From Blastococcus sp. HT6-30 (GTDB taxonomy: Bacteria; Actinomycetota; Actinomycetes; Mycobacteriales; Geodermatophilaceae): a stretch of DNA of 64,000 nt. The DNA lies in contig NZ_CP155792.1 in assembly GCF_039729015.1 (NCBI RefSeq), forward strand, positions 3,430,001-3,494,000. Reading direction: 5' to 3'. Below are positions 1 to 9,034 of the stretch, one piece after another (the first letter of the stretch is position 1; every line of letters starts with the position of its first letter). The position numbers were made by a program, and so were the translations under genes. The notes beneath the pieces are model-generated. The model ran no database searches, was not told the origin of the DNA, and saw nothing but the letters and a program-made list of their open reading frames with translations.

Positions 1-13
1 AACCGGACGCGCA

Positions 14-388
14 GTGACCGCCCCCGACCCGCACCGGCCCGGTACGGCCGGAGACCCGCTGAGCGTGGGCCTGGGCAACCGCTCGACCGGTTCCGCCGAC
101 GGCGGATCGGACGCGCCGGCCCCGGCGCCGCCGCCGCAGCAGGCCCCGCAGAAGGAGCGGCACACCGGCCGGACCATCGGCCGGTCGCTGGCGCTCGCTC
201 TGCTGATCTTCTTCACCGTCGTCCTGGTGCTGTTCATCGTCTTCAACGGCCAGACGGTGCGGATCAGCCTGGTGTTCGGCGACGTGCAGGGCCCGCTGGT
301 GGTGGCGCTGCTGATCGCCGCGGCGCTCGGCGGGCTGCTGGCCTGGCTGGCCGGCATCGTGCTCCGGGCGCGGCGCCGCCGCCGCTGA
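14..388 (+). CDS. LapA-domain (DUF1049-type) membrane protein
   Basis: A 124-residue protein read from a GTG start. The first 50 residues are a disordered Pro/Ala/Gly-rich cytoplasmic tail. Two hydrophobic segments follow, at about residues 57-78 and 93-117, separated by a short FNGQTVRISLVFG loop that is typical of the LapA (lipopolysaccharide assembly protein A domain) family, and the protein ends in an Arg cluster. In actinobacteria these are small inner-membrane proteins of unknown role. The start lies close to the window edge, so an upstream in-frame start cannot be excluded. Confidence 0.72.
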   Translation: MTAPDPHRPGTAGDPLSVGLGNRSTGSADGGSDAPAPAPPPQQAPQKERHTGRTIGRSLALALLIFFTVVLVLFIVFNGQTVRISLVFGDVQGPLVVALLIAAALGGLLAWLAGIVLRARRRRR

Positions 389-480
389 GGCGGCGGAGGA
401 ACGACCGGGACGCACGACCGGTACGGACGTGCGTCCCGGCACACCCCGAGTGGGCGTGTCGGCTCAATACCTTGCTCCGT

Positions 481-519
481 CCTACCGACCGGTAATAACG
501 TTTGTTACCGGCCGGTAGG
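481..519. promoter_or_regulatory. Double palindromic operator upstream of fadE5
   Basis: Two copies of a 12-bp palindrome, TACCGACCGGTA (one mismatch from perfect) at 483-494 and TACCGGCCGGTA (perfect) at 506-517, are themselves arranged as 15-bp inverted arms (481-495 and 505-519) around a 9-bp spacer. The element ends 39 bp before the acyl-CoA dehydrogenase start. TetR-family repressors bind this kind of site, and mycobacterial fadE5 is known to be controlled by a TetR-type regulator; that a TetR protein binds here is inference. Confidence 0.6.
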
Positions 520-558
520 GATCGCCGTCCATCGGCATGAGCACGGGAGCCAGCGCAC

Positions 559-2403
559 ATGAGCCACTACACCGCGAACCTGCGGGACCTCGAGTTCAAC
601 CTCTTCGAGTTCCTCGACACGAAGGACCGGTTCGGCACGGGGCCGTTCGAGCAGATGGACGCCGAGACCGCCCGCGGGATCCTGGCCGAGGTCCGCCGAC
701 TGGCCGAAGGGCCCGTCGCGGCCTCCTTCACCGACGCCGACCGCAACCCGCCGGTGTTCGACCCGGCGACGCACTCGGTCACGCTCCCCGAGTCGTTCAA
801 GAAGTCGGTCAAGGCCATCGAGGACGGCGAGTGGTACCGCCTCGACCTGCCCGAGCACCTCGGCGGGTTCGGCGCCCCGCACACCCTGACCTGGGCCGCC
901 TTCGAGATGATCCTCGGCGCCAACCCGGCCGCGTTCATGTACGGCTCCGGAACCGCGTTCGCCGCGATCCTTCACGAGCTCGGCACACCGGACCAGAAGC
1001 GCATGGCCGAGCTGATGCTCGAGAACGGCTGGGGCGCCACCATGGTGCTCACCGAGCCCGACGCCGGTTCCGACGTGGGCGCCGCCACCACCAAGGCCGT
1101 GCAGCAGCCCGACGGCTCCTGGCACATCAGCGGCGTGAAGCGGTTCATCACCTCCGCCGAGCACGACCTCAGCGACAACATCATCCACCTGGTACTGGCC
1201 CGTCCGGAGGGAGCGAGGGCCGGCACCAAGGGGCTGTCACTGTTCGTCGTCCCCAAGTTCCACGTCGACCTCGCGACCGGCGAGCTCGGCGAGCGCAACG
1301 GCGCGTACGTGACCAATGTCGAGAAGAAGATGGGGCTGAAGGTCTCCACGACCTGCGAGCTGACCTTCGGGGACGGCCCCGTGCCGGCGAAGGGCTGGCT
1401 GGTGGGCGAGGTGCACGACGGCATCGCCCAGATGTTCCAGGTCATCGAGCACGCCCGCATGTTCGTCGGCGCCAAGGCGATCGCCACCCTCTCGGCCGGC
1501 TACCAGGTGGCCCTGGGCTACGCGAAGACCCGTGTCCAGGGCGCCGACCTCACGGCGACGTCGAAGGACGCCCCGCGAGTGACCATCACCCACCACCCGG
1601 ACGTCCGTCGCTCGCTGATGCTGCAGAAGTCCTACGCCGAGGGCATGCGCGCGCTGTACCTGTACGCGGCCGGCTTCCGCGACCAGATCACCCAGGCCGA
1701 GGCCGAGGGCAGCGCGGACAGCGCCGAGGCCACGCTGGCCGCCAAGGTCAACGACCTGCTGCTGCCGATCGTGAAGGGCTTCGGCTCGGAGCGCGCCACC
1801 CAGCTGCTCACCCAGGAGTCGCTGCAGACCTTGGGCGGCTCGGGCTTCTTGCAGGACTACCCGATAGAGCAGTACATCCGCGACTCCAAGATCGACACCC
1901 TGTACGAGGGCACCACGGCGATCCAGGGCCAGGACTTCTTCTTCCGCAAGATCGTCAAGGACGGCGGCGTCGCGCTGACCTGGCTGGCCTCGCAGATCCA
2001 GGCGACCATCGACGCCGAGGCCGGCAACGGCCGCCTCAAGGAGGAGCGGCAGCTGCTAGCGGCGGCGCTGGACGACGTCCAGGGCATGCTGACGGCGATG
2101 TTCGGCCACCTCGCAGCCGCCCAGGAGGACATGGCGAACCTGTACAAGGTCGGCCAGAACACCTCCCGCCTGCTGCTCTCGGTCGGCGACCTGGTGACGG
2201 CCTGGCTGCTGATCCGCCAGTCCGAGGTCGCGTTGGCCGCGCTGGCCGGCGAGATCAGCGCACGGGACCGGCTCTTCTACGAGGGCAAGCTCGCCGCCAC
2301 CCGCTTCTTCGCCACCCAGGTGCTGCCGCGGCTGGCCTCCGAGCGGGCCATCGTCGAGGCCACCGACAACGCGCTCATGGAGATCGACGAGGGCTGCTTC
2401 TGA
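559..2403 (+). CDS. fadE5: Acyl-CoA dehydrogenase, FadE5 ortholog
   Basis: A 614-residue acyl-CoA dehydrogenase, the length of mycobacterial FadE5 (about 611), and strikingly similar to it from the first residues ([10 protein letters not shown], then [19 protein letters not shown]). It would introduce the alpha,beta double bond into fatty acyl-CoA with FAD as cofactor. The flavin-binding stretch [14 protein letters not shown] is present, and the catalytic glutamate is expected in LYEGTT near residue 450. The C-terminal extension after about residue 470 is characteristic of this long subclass. The ATG start is chosen because it matches the family N-terminus. It is monocistronic: a palindromic operator precedes it and a hairpin follows it. 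Confidence 0.93.
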   Translation: MSHYTANLRDLEFNLFEFLDTKDRFGTGPFEQMDAETARGILAEVRRLAEGPVAASFTDADRNPPVFDPATHSVTLPESFKKSVKAIEDGEWYRLDLPEHLGGFGAPHTLTWAAFEMILGANPAAFMYGSGTAFAAILHELGTPDQKRMAELMLENGWGATMVLTEPDAGSDVGAATTKAVQQPDGSWHISGVKRFITSAEHDLSDNIIHLVLARPEGARAGTKGLSLFVVPKFHVDLATGELGERNGAYVTNVEKKMGLKVSTTCELTFGDGPVPAKGWLVGEVHDGIAQMFQVIEHARMFVGAKAIATLSAGYQVALGYAKTRVQGADLTATSKDAPRVTITHHPDVRRSLMLQKSYAEGMRALYLYAAGFRDQITQAEAEGSADSAEATLAAKVNDLLLPIVKGFGSERATQLLTQESLQTLGGSGFLQDYPIEQYIRDSKIDTLYEGTTAIQGQDFFFRKIVKDGGVALTWLASQIQATIDAEAGNGRLKEERQLLAAALDDVQGMLTAMFGHLAAAQEDMANLYKVGQNTSRLLLSVGDLVTAWLLIRQSEVALAALAGEISARDRLFYEGKLAATRFFATQVLPRLASERAIVEATDNALMEIDEGCF

Positions 2404-2420
2404 GTGCTGCGCCGACGGTC

Positions 2421-2454
2421 GAGGCCGCCGCCCCGGTCCCGGGGAGGCGGCCTC
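2421..2454 (+). terminator. Hairpin terminator after fadE5
   Basis: Arms GAGGCCGCC (2421-2429) and GGCGGCCTC (2446-2454) enclose a second inverted repeat CCCCGG/CCGGGG. It lies 18 bp after the fadE5 stop with no T-tract, the usual actinobacterial form. Confidence 0.5.
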
Positions 2455-2519
2455 CACCGTTTCGTAGCGGCGATGTCGGGCATGGGGTCGGGAACAGCCC
2501 CGACCGACAGGAGGCCGGC

Positions 2520-2771
2520 ATGACCGACCCGCAGGGCAGCGACCGCATCCAGCAGGACATCCCCACCTCGTCCGGCACCGGCGCCAACAGCGACCTGGGC
2601 TCGTCGTTCGACGACGTCCCCCTGACGGCCGACGAGGCGATCGAGCGCGACGCCACCCAGGGCGACGACCTCCCCGCGAACGCCGATGGCGACATCGCCC
2701 GCGCCACGCGGGCCGGCGCCTCCGGCGAGGTCCCGGCCCCCACCAACCGATCCGGAGACGACGGCCGATGA
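2520..2771 (+). CDS. Small acidic hypothetical protein (83 aa)
   Basis: An 83-residue hydrophilic, acidic protein with no predicted membrane segment or recognisable domain. It is rich in Asp, Gly, Ser and Ala and looks intrinsically disordered. A good ribosome-binding site (CAGGAGG) precedes the ATG. Its stop overlaps the next start by ATGA, so the two small genes form a translationally coupled pair. Small disordered acidic proteins like these are common in desiccation-tolerant actinobacteria; a stress role is only a guess. Confidence 0.6.
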   Translation: MTDPQGSDRIQQDIPTSSGTGANSDLGSSFDDVPLTADEAIERDATQGDDLPANADGDIARATRAGASGEVPAPTNRSGDDGR

Positions 2772-2935
2772 GCGAGTCCCAGCCGACCGGTTACCGCGAG
2801 TCCCCCGACACCACGGACGGGCCGGTCGCCGAGGCGCAGGAGGGCGACGCGCCCGAGAGCGACGCGACGCTCACCACCGACGACGACGCGCAACGGGACG
2901 ACGGCGTCGCTCGCCCGGGGAACGCCTCCGACTGA
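2768..2935 (+). CDS. Small acidic hypothetical protein (55 aa)
   Basis: A 55-residue Asp/Glu/Thr-rich protein beginning MSESQPTGYRESPD. It overlaps the preceding small gene by 4 bp (ATGA) and resembles it in composition: acidic, no hydrophobic core, probably disordered. No family is recognised. Coupling to the upstream gene and continuous GC3-rich codon use are the reasons to accept it as coding. Confidence 0.5.
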   Translation: MSESQPTGYRESPDTTDGPVAEAQEGDAPESDATLTTDDDAQRDDGVARPGNASD

Positions 2936-2995
2936 GGCCGTCCCCGCTGCGGCCTCCGGGGCGCCGCAGCGGAAGCCGCCCCTACGCTGGACGCC

Positions 2996-3910
2996 GTGCC
3001 GCACCCGCCTCGGACCGTCCTCACCCAGGACGAGTGGCTGCCGCGGGCGCGGGCGCACGCGGAGCGGATGGCGGTCTGGACCGGTCCGCACGCGGATCGG
3101 CGGCGCGCCGGCGTCGCGCACCCGGTGCTGGACTTCCTGTTCACCTACTACTCCGAGACGCCTGGCCGGCTGGCCCGCTGGCACCCCGGCACGGGTGTGG
3201 CCCTGGCCGGCCCGGCCGCCCGCGAGCGCCTCGACTGGCCCTTCCACGCCGAGCACGCCGACGGCGCCGTCGGCCTCGACGCCGAGGCCTTCCGGTCCGC
3301 CCGGGGGGAGCTTGTGGCCCGGGTCGTGCACCTGCTCCGGTCGACCGCCGGACGACCGGCGCAGTTCGGCTGCTTCGGCATGCACGAGTGGGCGATGGTC
3401 TACCGCCCGGACGACGGCGAGGTGCGGCACGGCGCGGTGCCCCTGCGCCTGGGCGTCGAGGGCACCGCCGAGGTCGTGGACGGCCACCGCGTGCAGTGCA
3501 GTCACTTCGACGCCTACCGCTTCTTCAGCCGTCGCGGCCGGCCGCTGAACACGCTCCGGCCGACGCGCGCCGACCAGCCGGAGCTGGAGCAGCCGGGCTG
3601 CCTGCACGCCACGATGGACCTCTACAAGTGGGCCTACAAGCTCTCCCCCGCCGTGCCCGGCGAGCTGCTGGCCGACTGCTTCGCCCTGGCCGTAGACGTG
3701 CGCGTGCTGGACATGCGCGCCTCGCCCTACGACCTGCGCGACCACGGGTACGAGTCGGTGCCCGTCGAGACGCCCGAGGGGAAGGCGCAGTACGTGGCCG
3801 CCCAGCGGACCTTCGCCGACCGGGGCGCGGCGCTGCGACGCCGGCTGGTCGCGGTGTGCGAGCGGCTGCTCGGTGACCTCCCGGCCGAGGCCGTACCGTC
3901 CCAGAGGTGA
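2996..3910 (+). CDS. Hypothetical protein (family usually labelled 3-methyladenine DNA glycosylase)
   Basis: A 304-residue soluble protein read from GTG. Conserved-looking blocks are HPVLDFLFTYYSETPGRLARWHPG (about residues 41-64), FGCFGMHEWAMVYR (122-135), CSHFDAYRFFS (165-175) and GCLHATMDLYKWAYKLSP (199-216). Actinobacterial homologs are routinely labelled 3-methyladenine DNA glycosylase, but I see no helix-hairpin-helix or AAG-fold motif that supports this, so the function is best treated as unknown. Conserved His, Cys and Tyr residues suggest an enzyme. The stop overlaps the next gene by GTGA. Confidence 0.6.
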   Translation: MPHPPRTVLTQDEWLPRARAHAERMAVWTGPHADRRRAGVAHPVLDFLFTYYSETPGRLARWHPGTGVALAGPAARERLDWPFHAEHADGAVGLDAEAFRSARGELVARVVHLLRSTAGRPAQFGCFGMHEWAMVYRPDDGEVRHGAVPLRLGVEGTAEVVDGHRVQCSHFDAYRFFSRRGRPLNTLRPTRADQPELEQPGCLHATMDLYKWAYKLSPAVPGELLADCFALAVDVRVLDMRASPYDLRDHGYESVPVETPEGKAQYVAAQRTFADRGAALRRRLVAVCERLLGDLPAEAVPSQR

Positions 3911-4740
3911 CCTCTCCGCACACCGGCCGCTGGATCCGGCTCGACGGCACGACCAACATGCGTGATCTCGGCGGGCTGCCGACCACCGACGGCGGGCGCA
4001 CGGCGACCGGGCGGATCCTGCGCAGCGACAACCTGCAGACCCTCAGCGACGCCGACGTCCGGCGGCTGGTGCACGAGATCGGCCTGCGGCAGGTCATCGA
4101 CCTGCGCACGACGGCGGAGATCCTCCTGGAGGGCCGTGGGCCGCTGCGCTCGGTCCCGGAGGTGACCCACCGGCACTTCACCCTGCTGCCCGAGCGCGGC
4201 CACCACACCGACGTGTTCGCGGTCGAGGAGGCCGACGAGCGGCCCGACCTGCCGGCCGGGTGGCTGGAGTCGCTGCTGCCCCGGCAGGTGGCCGCCCACG
4301 ACGAGGGCGAGCCGCCGGCGGTGCGGTCCTACCTGGGCTACCTCGGCCAGCGGTCGGAGAACGTCGTCGGTGCGCTGCGGGCACTGAGCCGGGCCGAGGA
4401 CGGCGCCTCGGTGGTGCACTGCGCGGCTGGGAAGGACCGCACCGGTGTGGTGTGCGCGTTCGCGCTGTCCGTCGCGGGCGTTCCGCACGAGGAGGTCGTG
4501 GCCGACTACGCGCTGACGGCGGAGATCATCGACGCGCTGGTGGCGAAGCTGGCCGCCTCCCCGACGTACGCCGAGGACATGGTCAGCCGTGACGTAGCGA
4601 GCCACACCCCGCGCGCGGAGACGATGCAGCGGGTGCTGGCCCTGCTCGACGAGCGGTACGGCGGCCCCGCCGGCTGGCTCGACGCCCACGGCTTCGGTGC
4701 CGAGGAGCAGGCGGCGTTGCGGGCCCGGCTGCGGGACTGA
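3907..4740 (+). CDS. Tyrosine-protein phosphatase, MptpB-like
   Basis: A 277-residue phosphatase of the DSP/MptpB family. The P-loop HCAAGKDRTG (residues 171-180) carries the nucleophile Cys172 and the phosphate-binding Arg178, with the Lys-Asp insertion typical of MptpB-like lipid and triple-specificity phosphatases. The N-terminal NMRDLGG motif (17-23) and the IDLRT block (64-68) also match. The GTG start overlaps the preceding stop by 4 bp, so the pair is co-transcribed. It probably removes phosphate from phosphotyrosine proteins or phosphoinositides. Confidence 0.85.
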   Translation: MTSPHTGRWIRLDGTTNMRDLGGLPTTDGGRTATGRILRSDNLQTLSDADVRRLVHEIGLRQVIDLRTTAEILLEGRGPLRSVPEVTHRHFTLLPERGHHTDVFAVEEADERPDLPAGWLESLLPRQVAAHDEGEPPAVRSYLGYLGQRSENVVGALRALSRAEDGASVVHCAAGKDRTGVVCAFALSVAGVPHEEVVADYALTAEIIDALVAKLAASPTYAEDMVSRDVASHTPRAETMQRVLALLDERYGGPAGWLDAHGFGAEEQAALRARLRD

Positions 4741-4804
4741 CGGCTCGGCGCGCGGCGCGGGTCGCGGGTCGCGCGGAACCGACCGGTTCGGTGAGACGGC
4801 CAGG

Positions 4805-6298
4805 TCAGCCACGTGCCGGGGTCGGCCGGTCCGCGTGCTTGTGCCGGTACATCGCCGCGTCCGCCGTGCGCAGCAGCTGCTCGGCGGTGCCGCCGTCGCC
4901 CGGGTACACGGCCACCCCGACGCTGGTGCCGACGAGGACGTCGGTGCCCTCCAGCCGGAACGGCTCGCGGAAGCACTCTACGACCCGGCCAGCCAGGCCG
5001 TGGGCATCCGACGGCTCCGCGAGACCGGGCATGACGACGGCGAACTCGTCACCGCTGAGCCGGCCCACGACGTCGCCGGGCCGGACGGCGGCGCGCAGCC
5101 GGGCGGACACCTGGCGCAGCAGCTCGTCGCCGGCCGCATGGCCCAGGGTGTCGTTCACCTGCTTGAACCGATCGAGGTCGCAGAACAGCACGGCGGCGTG
5201 GGACCGCCGGTCCTCCGCCGCGATCGCCTCGGCGAGCCGGTCGAGGAACAGCACGCGGTTGGGGAGACCGGTCAGCGCGTCGTGGGTGGCCTGGTGCCGG
5301 ACGGTCTGGAGCAGCCGGGCCTTCTGCAGGGCGGTGGATGCCTGGTCCGCCACGCCGCGCAGCCGGACCTGCACGTCCCCGGCGAGCGAGGCGGGCGCCT
5401 CCCCGGTCTGCCAGCCCACCGTCGCCACACCGAGGAACGTCGTCCCGGCGAGCAGCGGTACAGCGACGACGTCGGCGCTGCCGATGCCCCGGAGGACCGC
5501 TCTCAGCCGGGGGCTGCTCGTCGCGTCGTCGAGGATGAGGGGTGTCCGGTCGGTCAGCATCCCCACCAGCTCCGGGGTGTCCTCCGGGCGCAGTACGGTC
5601 CCCGCCAGCAGCGCCGCCTGTTCGTCGGACATGCCGGCGGTCGAGGACGCCCGGAGCACCCCCGCGCCCGGGTCCCACAGAAGAAGGCTGGCACGGCTGC
5701 AGCCGACGACGCGCCCGAGCGCCGCGGCGACCAGTTCGCTCACCTCGGCCGGATCGGCCGCAGCCGCCAGCTCGTGCGACAGCGCCAGCAGCGCGCCGGC
5801 CCGGTCGGCCTCTCTACGGGCGTCCTCGAGCGCGATGATCAGGTCGAGGGCGGCCGCCGCGTGGCCGGCATAGACGGCCAGCATGGCTGCCTCGTCGCCC
5901 ATCGCCGGATCGCCGGGGCGGTAGAGGGCAGCCAGCCTGCCGTGGGATCGCCGCGCCGACGCGATGTCGACCACGACCGCACCCGGGCCCATGTCGTCCC
6001 CGTCGAGGAGTGCGGCGGCCAACTCGGGCAGCCGCTCGGCCGGCAGGCCGGACCCGTGCACCAGGGGCGCGCCGCCGCCCGGCGCGTGGACAGCCACGAG
6101 GTAGGCCGGCGCCAGGACCGCCTCCGCGGCCCGGGAGACGATCCGCAGCGCCGTGTCGACGTCCTCGCTGGCGACCAGCTCCGTGGCCGCCGACTGCAAG
6201 ATCTGCAGCTGGCCGCGCAGGGCCAGCAGCTCCGGGTCGACCGCCACGGCCGCCCGGCGGCGCCACGGCAGGCGCAACCGTCGTCGCCAGGCCTTCAT
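4805..6298 (-). CDS. GAF-GGDEF diguanylate cyclase
   Basis: A 497-residue soluble signalling protein. Two GAF-like sensor regions (about 30-160 and 165-300) precede a GGDEF domain beginning at DALTGLPNR. The active-site loop reads SGDEF (about residue 415), an accepted active variant, and an RxxD product-inhibition I-site sits exactly five residues upstream. It should make cyclic di-GMP from two GTP. The start at 6298 is preferred over more upstream codons because AGAGGA lies six bases before the ATG. Confidence 0.88.
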   Translation of the reverse strand: MKAWRRRLRLPWRRRAAVAVDPELLALRGQLQILQSAATELVASEDVDTALRIVSRAAEAVLAPAYLVAVHAPGGGAPLVHGSGLPAERLPELAAALLDGDDMGPGAVVVDIASARRSHGRLAALYRPGDPAMGDEAAMLAVYAGHAAAALDLIIALEDARREADRAGALLALSHELAAAADPAEVSELVAAALGRVVGCSRASLLLWDPGAGVLRASSTAGMSDEQAALLAGTVLRPEDTPELVGMLTDRTPLILDDATSSPRLRAVLRGIGSADVVAVPLLAGTTFLGVATVGWQTGEAPASLAGDVQVRLRGVADQASTALQKARLLQTVRHQATHDALTGLPNRVLFLDRLAEAIAAEDRRSHAAVLFCDLDRFKQVNDTLGHAAGDELLRQVSARLRAAVRPGDVVGRLSGDEFAVVMPGLAEPSDAHGLAGRVVECFREPFRLEGTDVLVGTSVGVAVYPGDGGTAEQLLRTADAAMYRHKHADRPTPARG

Positions 6299-6454
6299 GT
6301 CCACGTCCTCTGATGGACGCACGGCCCCGGCGGCCGGAGCGCATCCCCTCGATCGAAGGAGGCCAGCTCGCCTCTCGCGCACCCGGTGTACGCGCACGGC
6401 TACAGGATGCCAGCAGAGAGGCGTCCTTGGAAGCGGCTGCCCGCAAACGCATGC

Positions 6455-6482
6455 GACCCCGGTCTCAGCGGAGACCGGGGTC
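6455..6482 (-). terminator. Hairpin terminator after the 49-aa gene
   Basis: A perfect 12-bp inverted repeat GACCCCGGTCTC / GAGACCGGGGTC with a 4-base AGCG loop, placed between the 49-residue gene and the diguanylate cyclase, both on the minus strand. Confidence 0.6.
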
Positions 6483-6518
6483 GAGATGTTCGCGGGCCGC
6501 GCGGGGTGCGACCGTCGC

Positions 6519-6668
6519 TCAGCGGCCGAGGAAGGCGCTGTTGTTGGCCATCGTCAGGAGCTCGTCCCGCATGGCCGGGCTGCTGCTGCGCGCCAGCGCC
6601 TTGGCGAGTGCCCGCCGGGTACGCGCCAGCTGCCGACGCTGCCGCCAGCTGGTCGTCACGCTGCTCAT
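6519..6668 (-). CDS. Small basic hypothetical protein (49 aa)
   Basis: A 49-residue protein, MSSVTTSWRQRRQLARTRRA at the start and MANNSAFLGR at the end. It is strongly basic in the first half (QRRQLARTRRALAKALAR), predicted helical, with no membrane segment. Support for coding is a good purine-rich ribosome-binding site (GAAAGAGG) before the ATG and a perfect hairpin 36 bp after the stop. No family is recognised; small basic proteins of this kind are widespread in Geodermatophilaceae-type genomes (from memory, unverified). Confidence 0.55.
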   Translation of the reverse strand: MSSVTTSWRQRRQLARTRRALAKALARSSSPAMRDELLTMANNSAFLGR

Positions 6669-6843
6669 CGTTACTGCCTCTTTCGTCGGAGTGAAACACC
6701 TGCAGCCGTAGCAGCGCAGGCGCGCACCAATCTAATCCGACGAAACATCGGCATACTGGGGTTTCCACCGAAGGTTCCCCGCCCCTTCGGGTGAGAGTCG
6801 TCACGCGGACGCCCCTCCGACCTGACGGGCTCCCGAAAACGCC

Positions 6844-6879
6844 GACGGCGCCCGTCCCCGGGCGGGGACGGGCGCCGTC
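6844..6879 (-). terminator. Strong hairpin terminator after the SRPBCC gene
   Basis: A perfect 16-bp inverted repeat GACGGCGCCCGTCCCC / GGGGACGGGCGCCGTC with a GGGC loop, about 30 bp past the stop of the minus-strand SRPBCC gene. Confidence 0.65.
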
Positions 6880-6910
6880 GTGGCCCTGCGGCAGCGGGGA
6901 CCCTGCTCCC

Positions 6911-7372
6911 TCAGCTGGGGCGCTCGACGTCCCCACGCCACGCACCGGTCTCGGTGCCGCGGCTCTCGATGAACTCCTTGAACTTCTTCGCGTCGGCCTT
7001 CACCTGGCGGTCGTCGAAGCCGAGCGCTGCGCCGGCCTTCTCCACCAGCCCGGTGGGCTCCCAGTCGATCTGGATCATCACGCGGGTCTTGGCGTCGTCG
7101 AGGCGGTGGAAGGTCACCACGCCGGCGTGCTTGGCCTCACCGGTCGTGCTGGTCCAGGCCACCCGCTCCTCGGGGTGCTGCTCGGTGATCTCGGCATCGA
7201 ACTCCCGCTTGACGCCGTCGACGTTGGTCACCCAGTGGGTGTGCGTCTCATCGATCTGCGTGATGCTCTCGACACCGCCCATGAACTGCGGGAACGTCTC
7301 GAACTGCGTCCACTGGTCGTAGGCGACACGGATCGGGACGTCGACGTCGATGGACTCCTGCACGCTGGCCAC
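6911..7372 (-). CDS. SRPBCC family protein (polyketide cyclase/dehydrase-like)
   Basis: A 153-residue START-like protein: SIDVDVPIRVAYDQWTQFETFPQFMGGVESI at the N-terminus is the typical first strand and helix of the SRPBCC hydrophobic-ligand fold, and the C-terminal helix FKEFIESRG closes the cavity. In actinobacteria this subgroup is a single-domain cytosolic protein of unknown ligand, often stress-associated. It is monocistronic with its own terminator. The ATG follows an AGGAG-like site. No catalytic role can be assigned from sequence. Confidence 0.82.
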   Translation of the reverse strand: MASVQESIDVDVPIRVAYDQWTQFETFPQFMGGVESITQIDETHTHWVTNVDGVKREFDAEITEQHPEERVAWTSTTGEAKHAGVVTFHRLDDAKTRVMIQIDWEPTGLVEKAGAALGFDDRQVKADAKKFKEFIESRGTETGAWRGDVERPS

Positions 7373-7466
7373 GTTCTCAGCTCCTTGATGTCGCGTGTTC
7401 GATCGCGCACCAGCTACCCGACCGACGTGCGTGCGACACCTCGAACTAGCAGGTCAGCGGAGCGCC

Positions 7467-7494
7467 GTCGCGGCCCCCGCGGGGGGCCTGCGAC
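7467..7494 (-). terminator. Hairpin terminator after the bkd operon
   Basis: Arms GTCGCGGCCCCC (7467-7478) and GGGGGCC-T-GCGAC (7482-7494) with a GCG loop and one bulged base, 28 bp after the E2 stop. Confidence 0.55.
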
Positions 7495-7521
7495 CGGGGT
7501 CGACAGACCTCCTCGCGGGGG

Positions 7522-9030
7522 TCAGAACGCCAGGGCGCTCCCGGGATCGTGCAGCAGTGCGCCGACGTCGGCGAGGAACCGGCTGCCCAGCTCGCCGTCG
7601 ACGATGCGGTGGTCGAAGGAGAGCGCCAGCTGGGTGACCTGGCGCGGGCGGACCTTCCCCTTGTGCACCCACGGCATCTGGCGGACGGCGCCGAAGGCCA
7701 GGATGGCCGCCTCACCCGGGTTCAGGATCGGCGTGCCGGTGTCGACGCCGAAGACGCCGACGTTGGTGATGGTGAGCGTGCCCCCGCTCATCGCGGCCGG
7801 TGCGGTGCGGCCGGCGCGGGCGGTCTCCGTCAGCTCACCGAGAGCCGCGGCGAGCTCGGGCAGGGTGAGCCGGCCGGCGTCGGGGATGTTGGGCACGATC
7901 AGCCCCCGCGGGGTGGCCGCGGCGATGCCGAGGTTCACCTGCCCGTGGACGACGATCTCCTGCGCCGCCTCGTCCCAGGAGCTGTTGACCATCGGATGGC
8001 GCCGGGCGGCCAGCAGCACCGCCTTGGCGACGAAGAGCAGCGGGCTGACCTTGACGCCGGCGAACTCCGGGCGCCCGGCCAGCCGGCTGCGCAGCTTCAT
8101 CATCCGCGTGACGTCGACGGTCAGGAACTCGGTGACGTGCGGCGCGGTGAAGGCGCTGGCCACCATGGCCGCGGCGGTCGCCTTGCGCACCCCCTTGACC
8201 GGGATGCGCTGCTCCCCGCCGGTCCCGGCCGAGGTGGCCTTCTCCACCGCAGGGGCGGTCCGGGCGGCGACGGCGGCGTCGACGTCGGCCCGGGTGATGC
8301 AGCCGTCGGTGCCGGAGCCGGTCAGCGTCGTCAGGTCGACCCCGAGGTCTTTGGCGTACTTGCGCACCGGGGGCTTGGCCAGCGGGCGCGGGCCACGGCG
8401 GCCGGGCGCGACGCCCCGGGCGGGAGCGGCGTCGTCGCGGAGCGCGGCGGCCTCGGCCTGCCGGCCGACCTCCAGGCCGCCGTGGCGGACCGGCTTGCTG
8501 CGCATGTCGGGCGCGGTGGCCAGCAACGGCGGGCCGTCGTCGGAGGGCTGCGGCGGGCGGTCGGCGCCCCCGGAGCCGTGCTCGGCGCCCGGGCGCTGGG
8601 TCGCGCGGGCCGCGGCGACACTGCCGGAGCGCCGTGGCCGGCGCCGGGCCTCGGTCGTCCGCGGGCCGTAGCCGACCAGCACCGCCGTGCGACCACCGGG
8701 CGCGGTGCCCCCGATCAGGCCGGCGGCGGGCTCGGCATCGTCCGCCGGGGCCGGCTCGTCCGCGGGCGCCCCGCCTCCGACGTCGATCGTGATGATCGGC
8801 GTGCCGACGTCGACCATGGTCCCGGCTTCGTGCAGCAGTTCGACGACGGTCCCGGCGAACGGCGAGGGCAGCTCGACGGCCGCCTTGGCCGTCTCGACCT
8901 CGCACAGCGGCTGGTTGATCGCGACCTGGTCGCCGACGGCGACGAGCCACTGGAGGATCTCCCCCTCGGTGAGGCCCTCACCGACGTCGGGGAGACGGAA
9001 CTGCCGCAGCACTGGCGTCGAGTTCGCCAT
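7522..9030 (-). CDS. bkdC: Branched-chain 2-oxoacid dehydrogenase E2 (dihydrolipoyl acyltransferase)
   Basis: A 502-residue E2 component. An N-terminal lipoyl domain (about 6-82) carries the lipoyl-lysine in ETAKA (Lys49). A long Ala/Pro/Arg-rich linker, an E3/E1-binding domain (about 200-235, RKYAKDLGVDL) and the acyltransferase domain follow, with the catalytic motif SFDHRIVDG (His474, Asp478) close to the C-terminus. It transfers the acyl group from E1 to CoA. It lies 4 bp after E1beta in the same operon. There is a single lipoyl domain, as in Bkd rather than most pyruvate complexes. Confidence 0.92.
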   Translation of the reverse strand: MANSTPVLRQFRLPDVGEGLTEGEILQWLVAVGDQVAINQPLCEVETAKAAVELPSPFAGTVVELLHEAGTMVDVGTPIITIDVGGGAPADEPAPADDAEPAAGLIGGTAPGGRTAVLVGYGPRTTEARRRPRRSGSVAAARATQRPGAEHGSGGADRPPQPSDDGPPLLATAPDMRSKPVRHGGLEVGRQAEAAALRDDAAPARGVAPGRRGPRPLAKPPVRKYAKDLGVDLTTLTGSGTDGCITRADVDAAVAARTAPAVEKATSAGTGGEQRIPVKGVRKATAAAMVASAFTAPHVTEFLTVDVTRMMKLRSRLAGRPEFAGVKVSPLLFVAKAVLLAARRHPMVNSSWDEAAQEIVVHGQVNLGIAAATPRGLIVPNIPDAGRLTLPELAAALGELTETARAGRTAPAAMSGGTLTITNVGVFGVDTGTPILNPGEAAILAFGAVRQMPWVHKGKVRPRQVTQLALSFDHRIVDGELGSRFLADVGALLHDPGSALAF

Positions 9031-9034
9031 CGGT

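Noticed and set aside
537..2771. Long frame overlapping fadE5 on the same strand
   Set aside because: Its composition over fadE5 is a frame-shifted shadow; only its last part, from 2520, has an own ribosome-binding site and was kept as a small gene.
2996..3910. 3-methyladenine DNA glycosylase
   Set aside because: The common label is not supported by any visible glycosylase motif; recorded as hypothetical.
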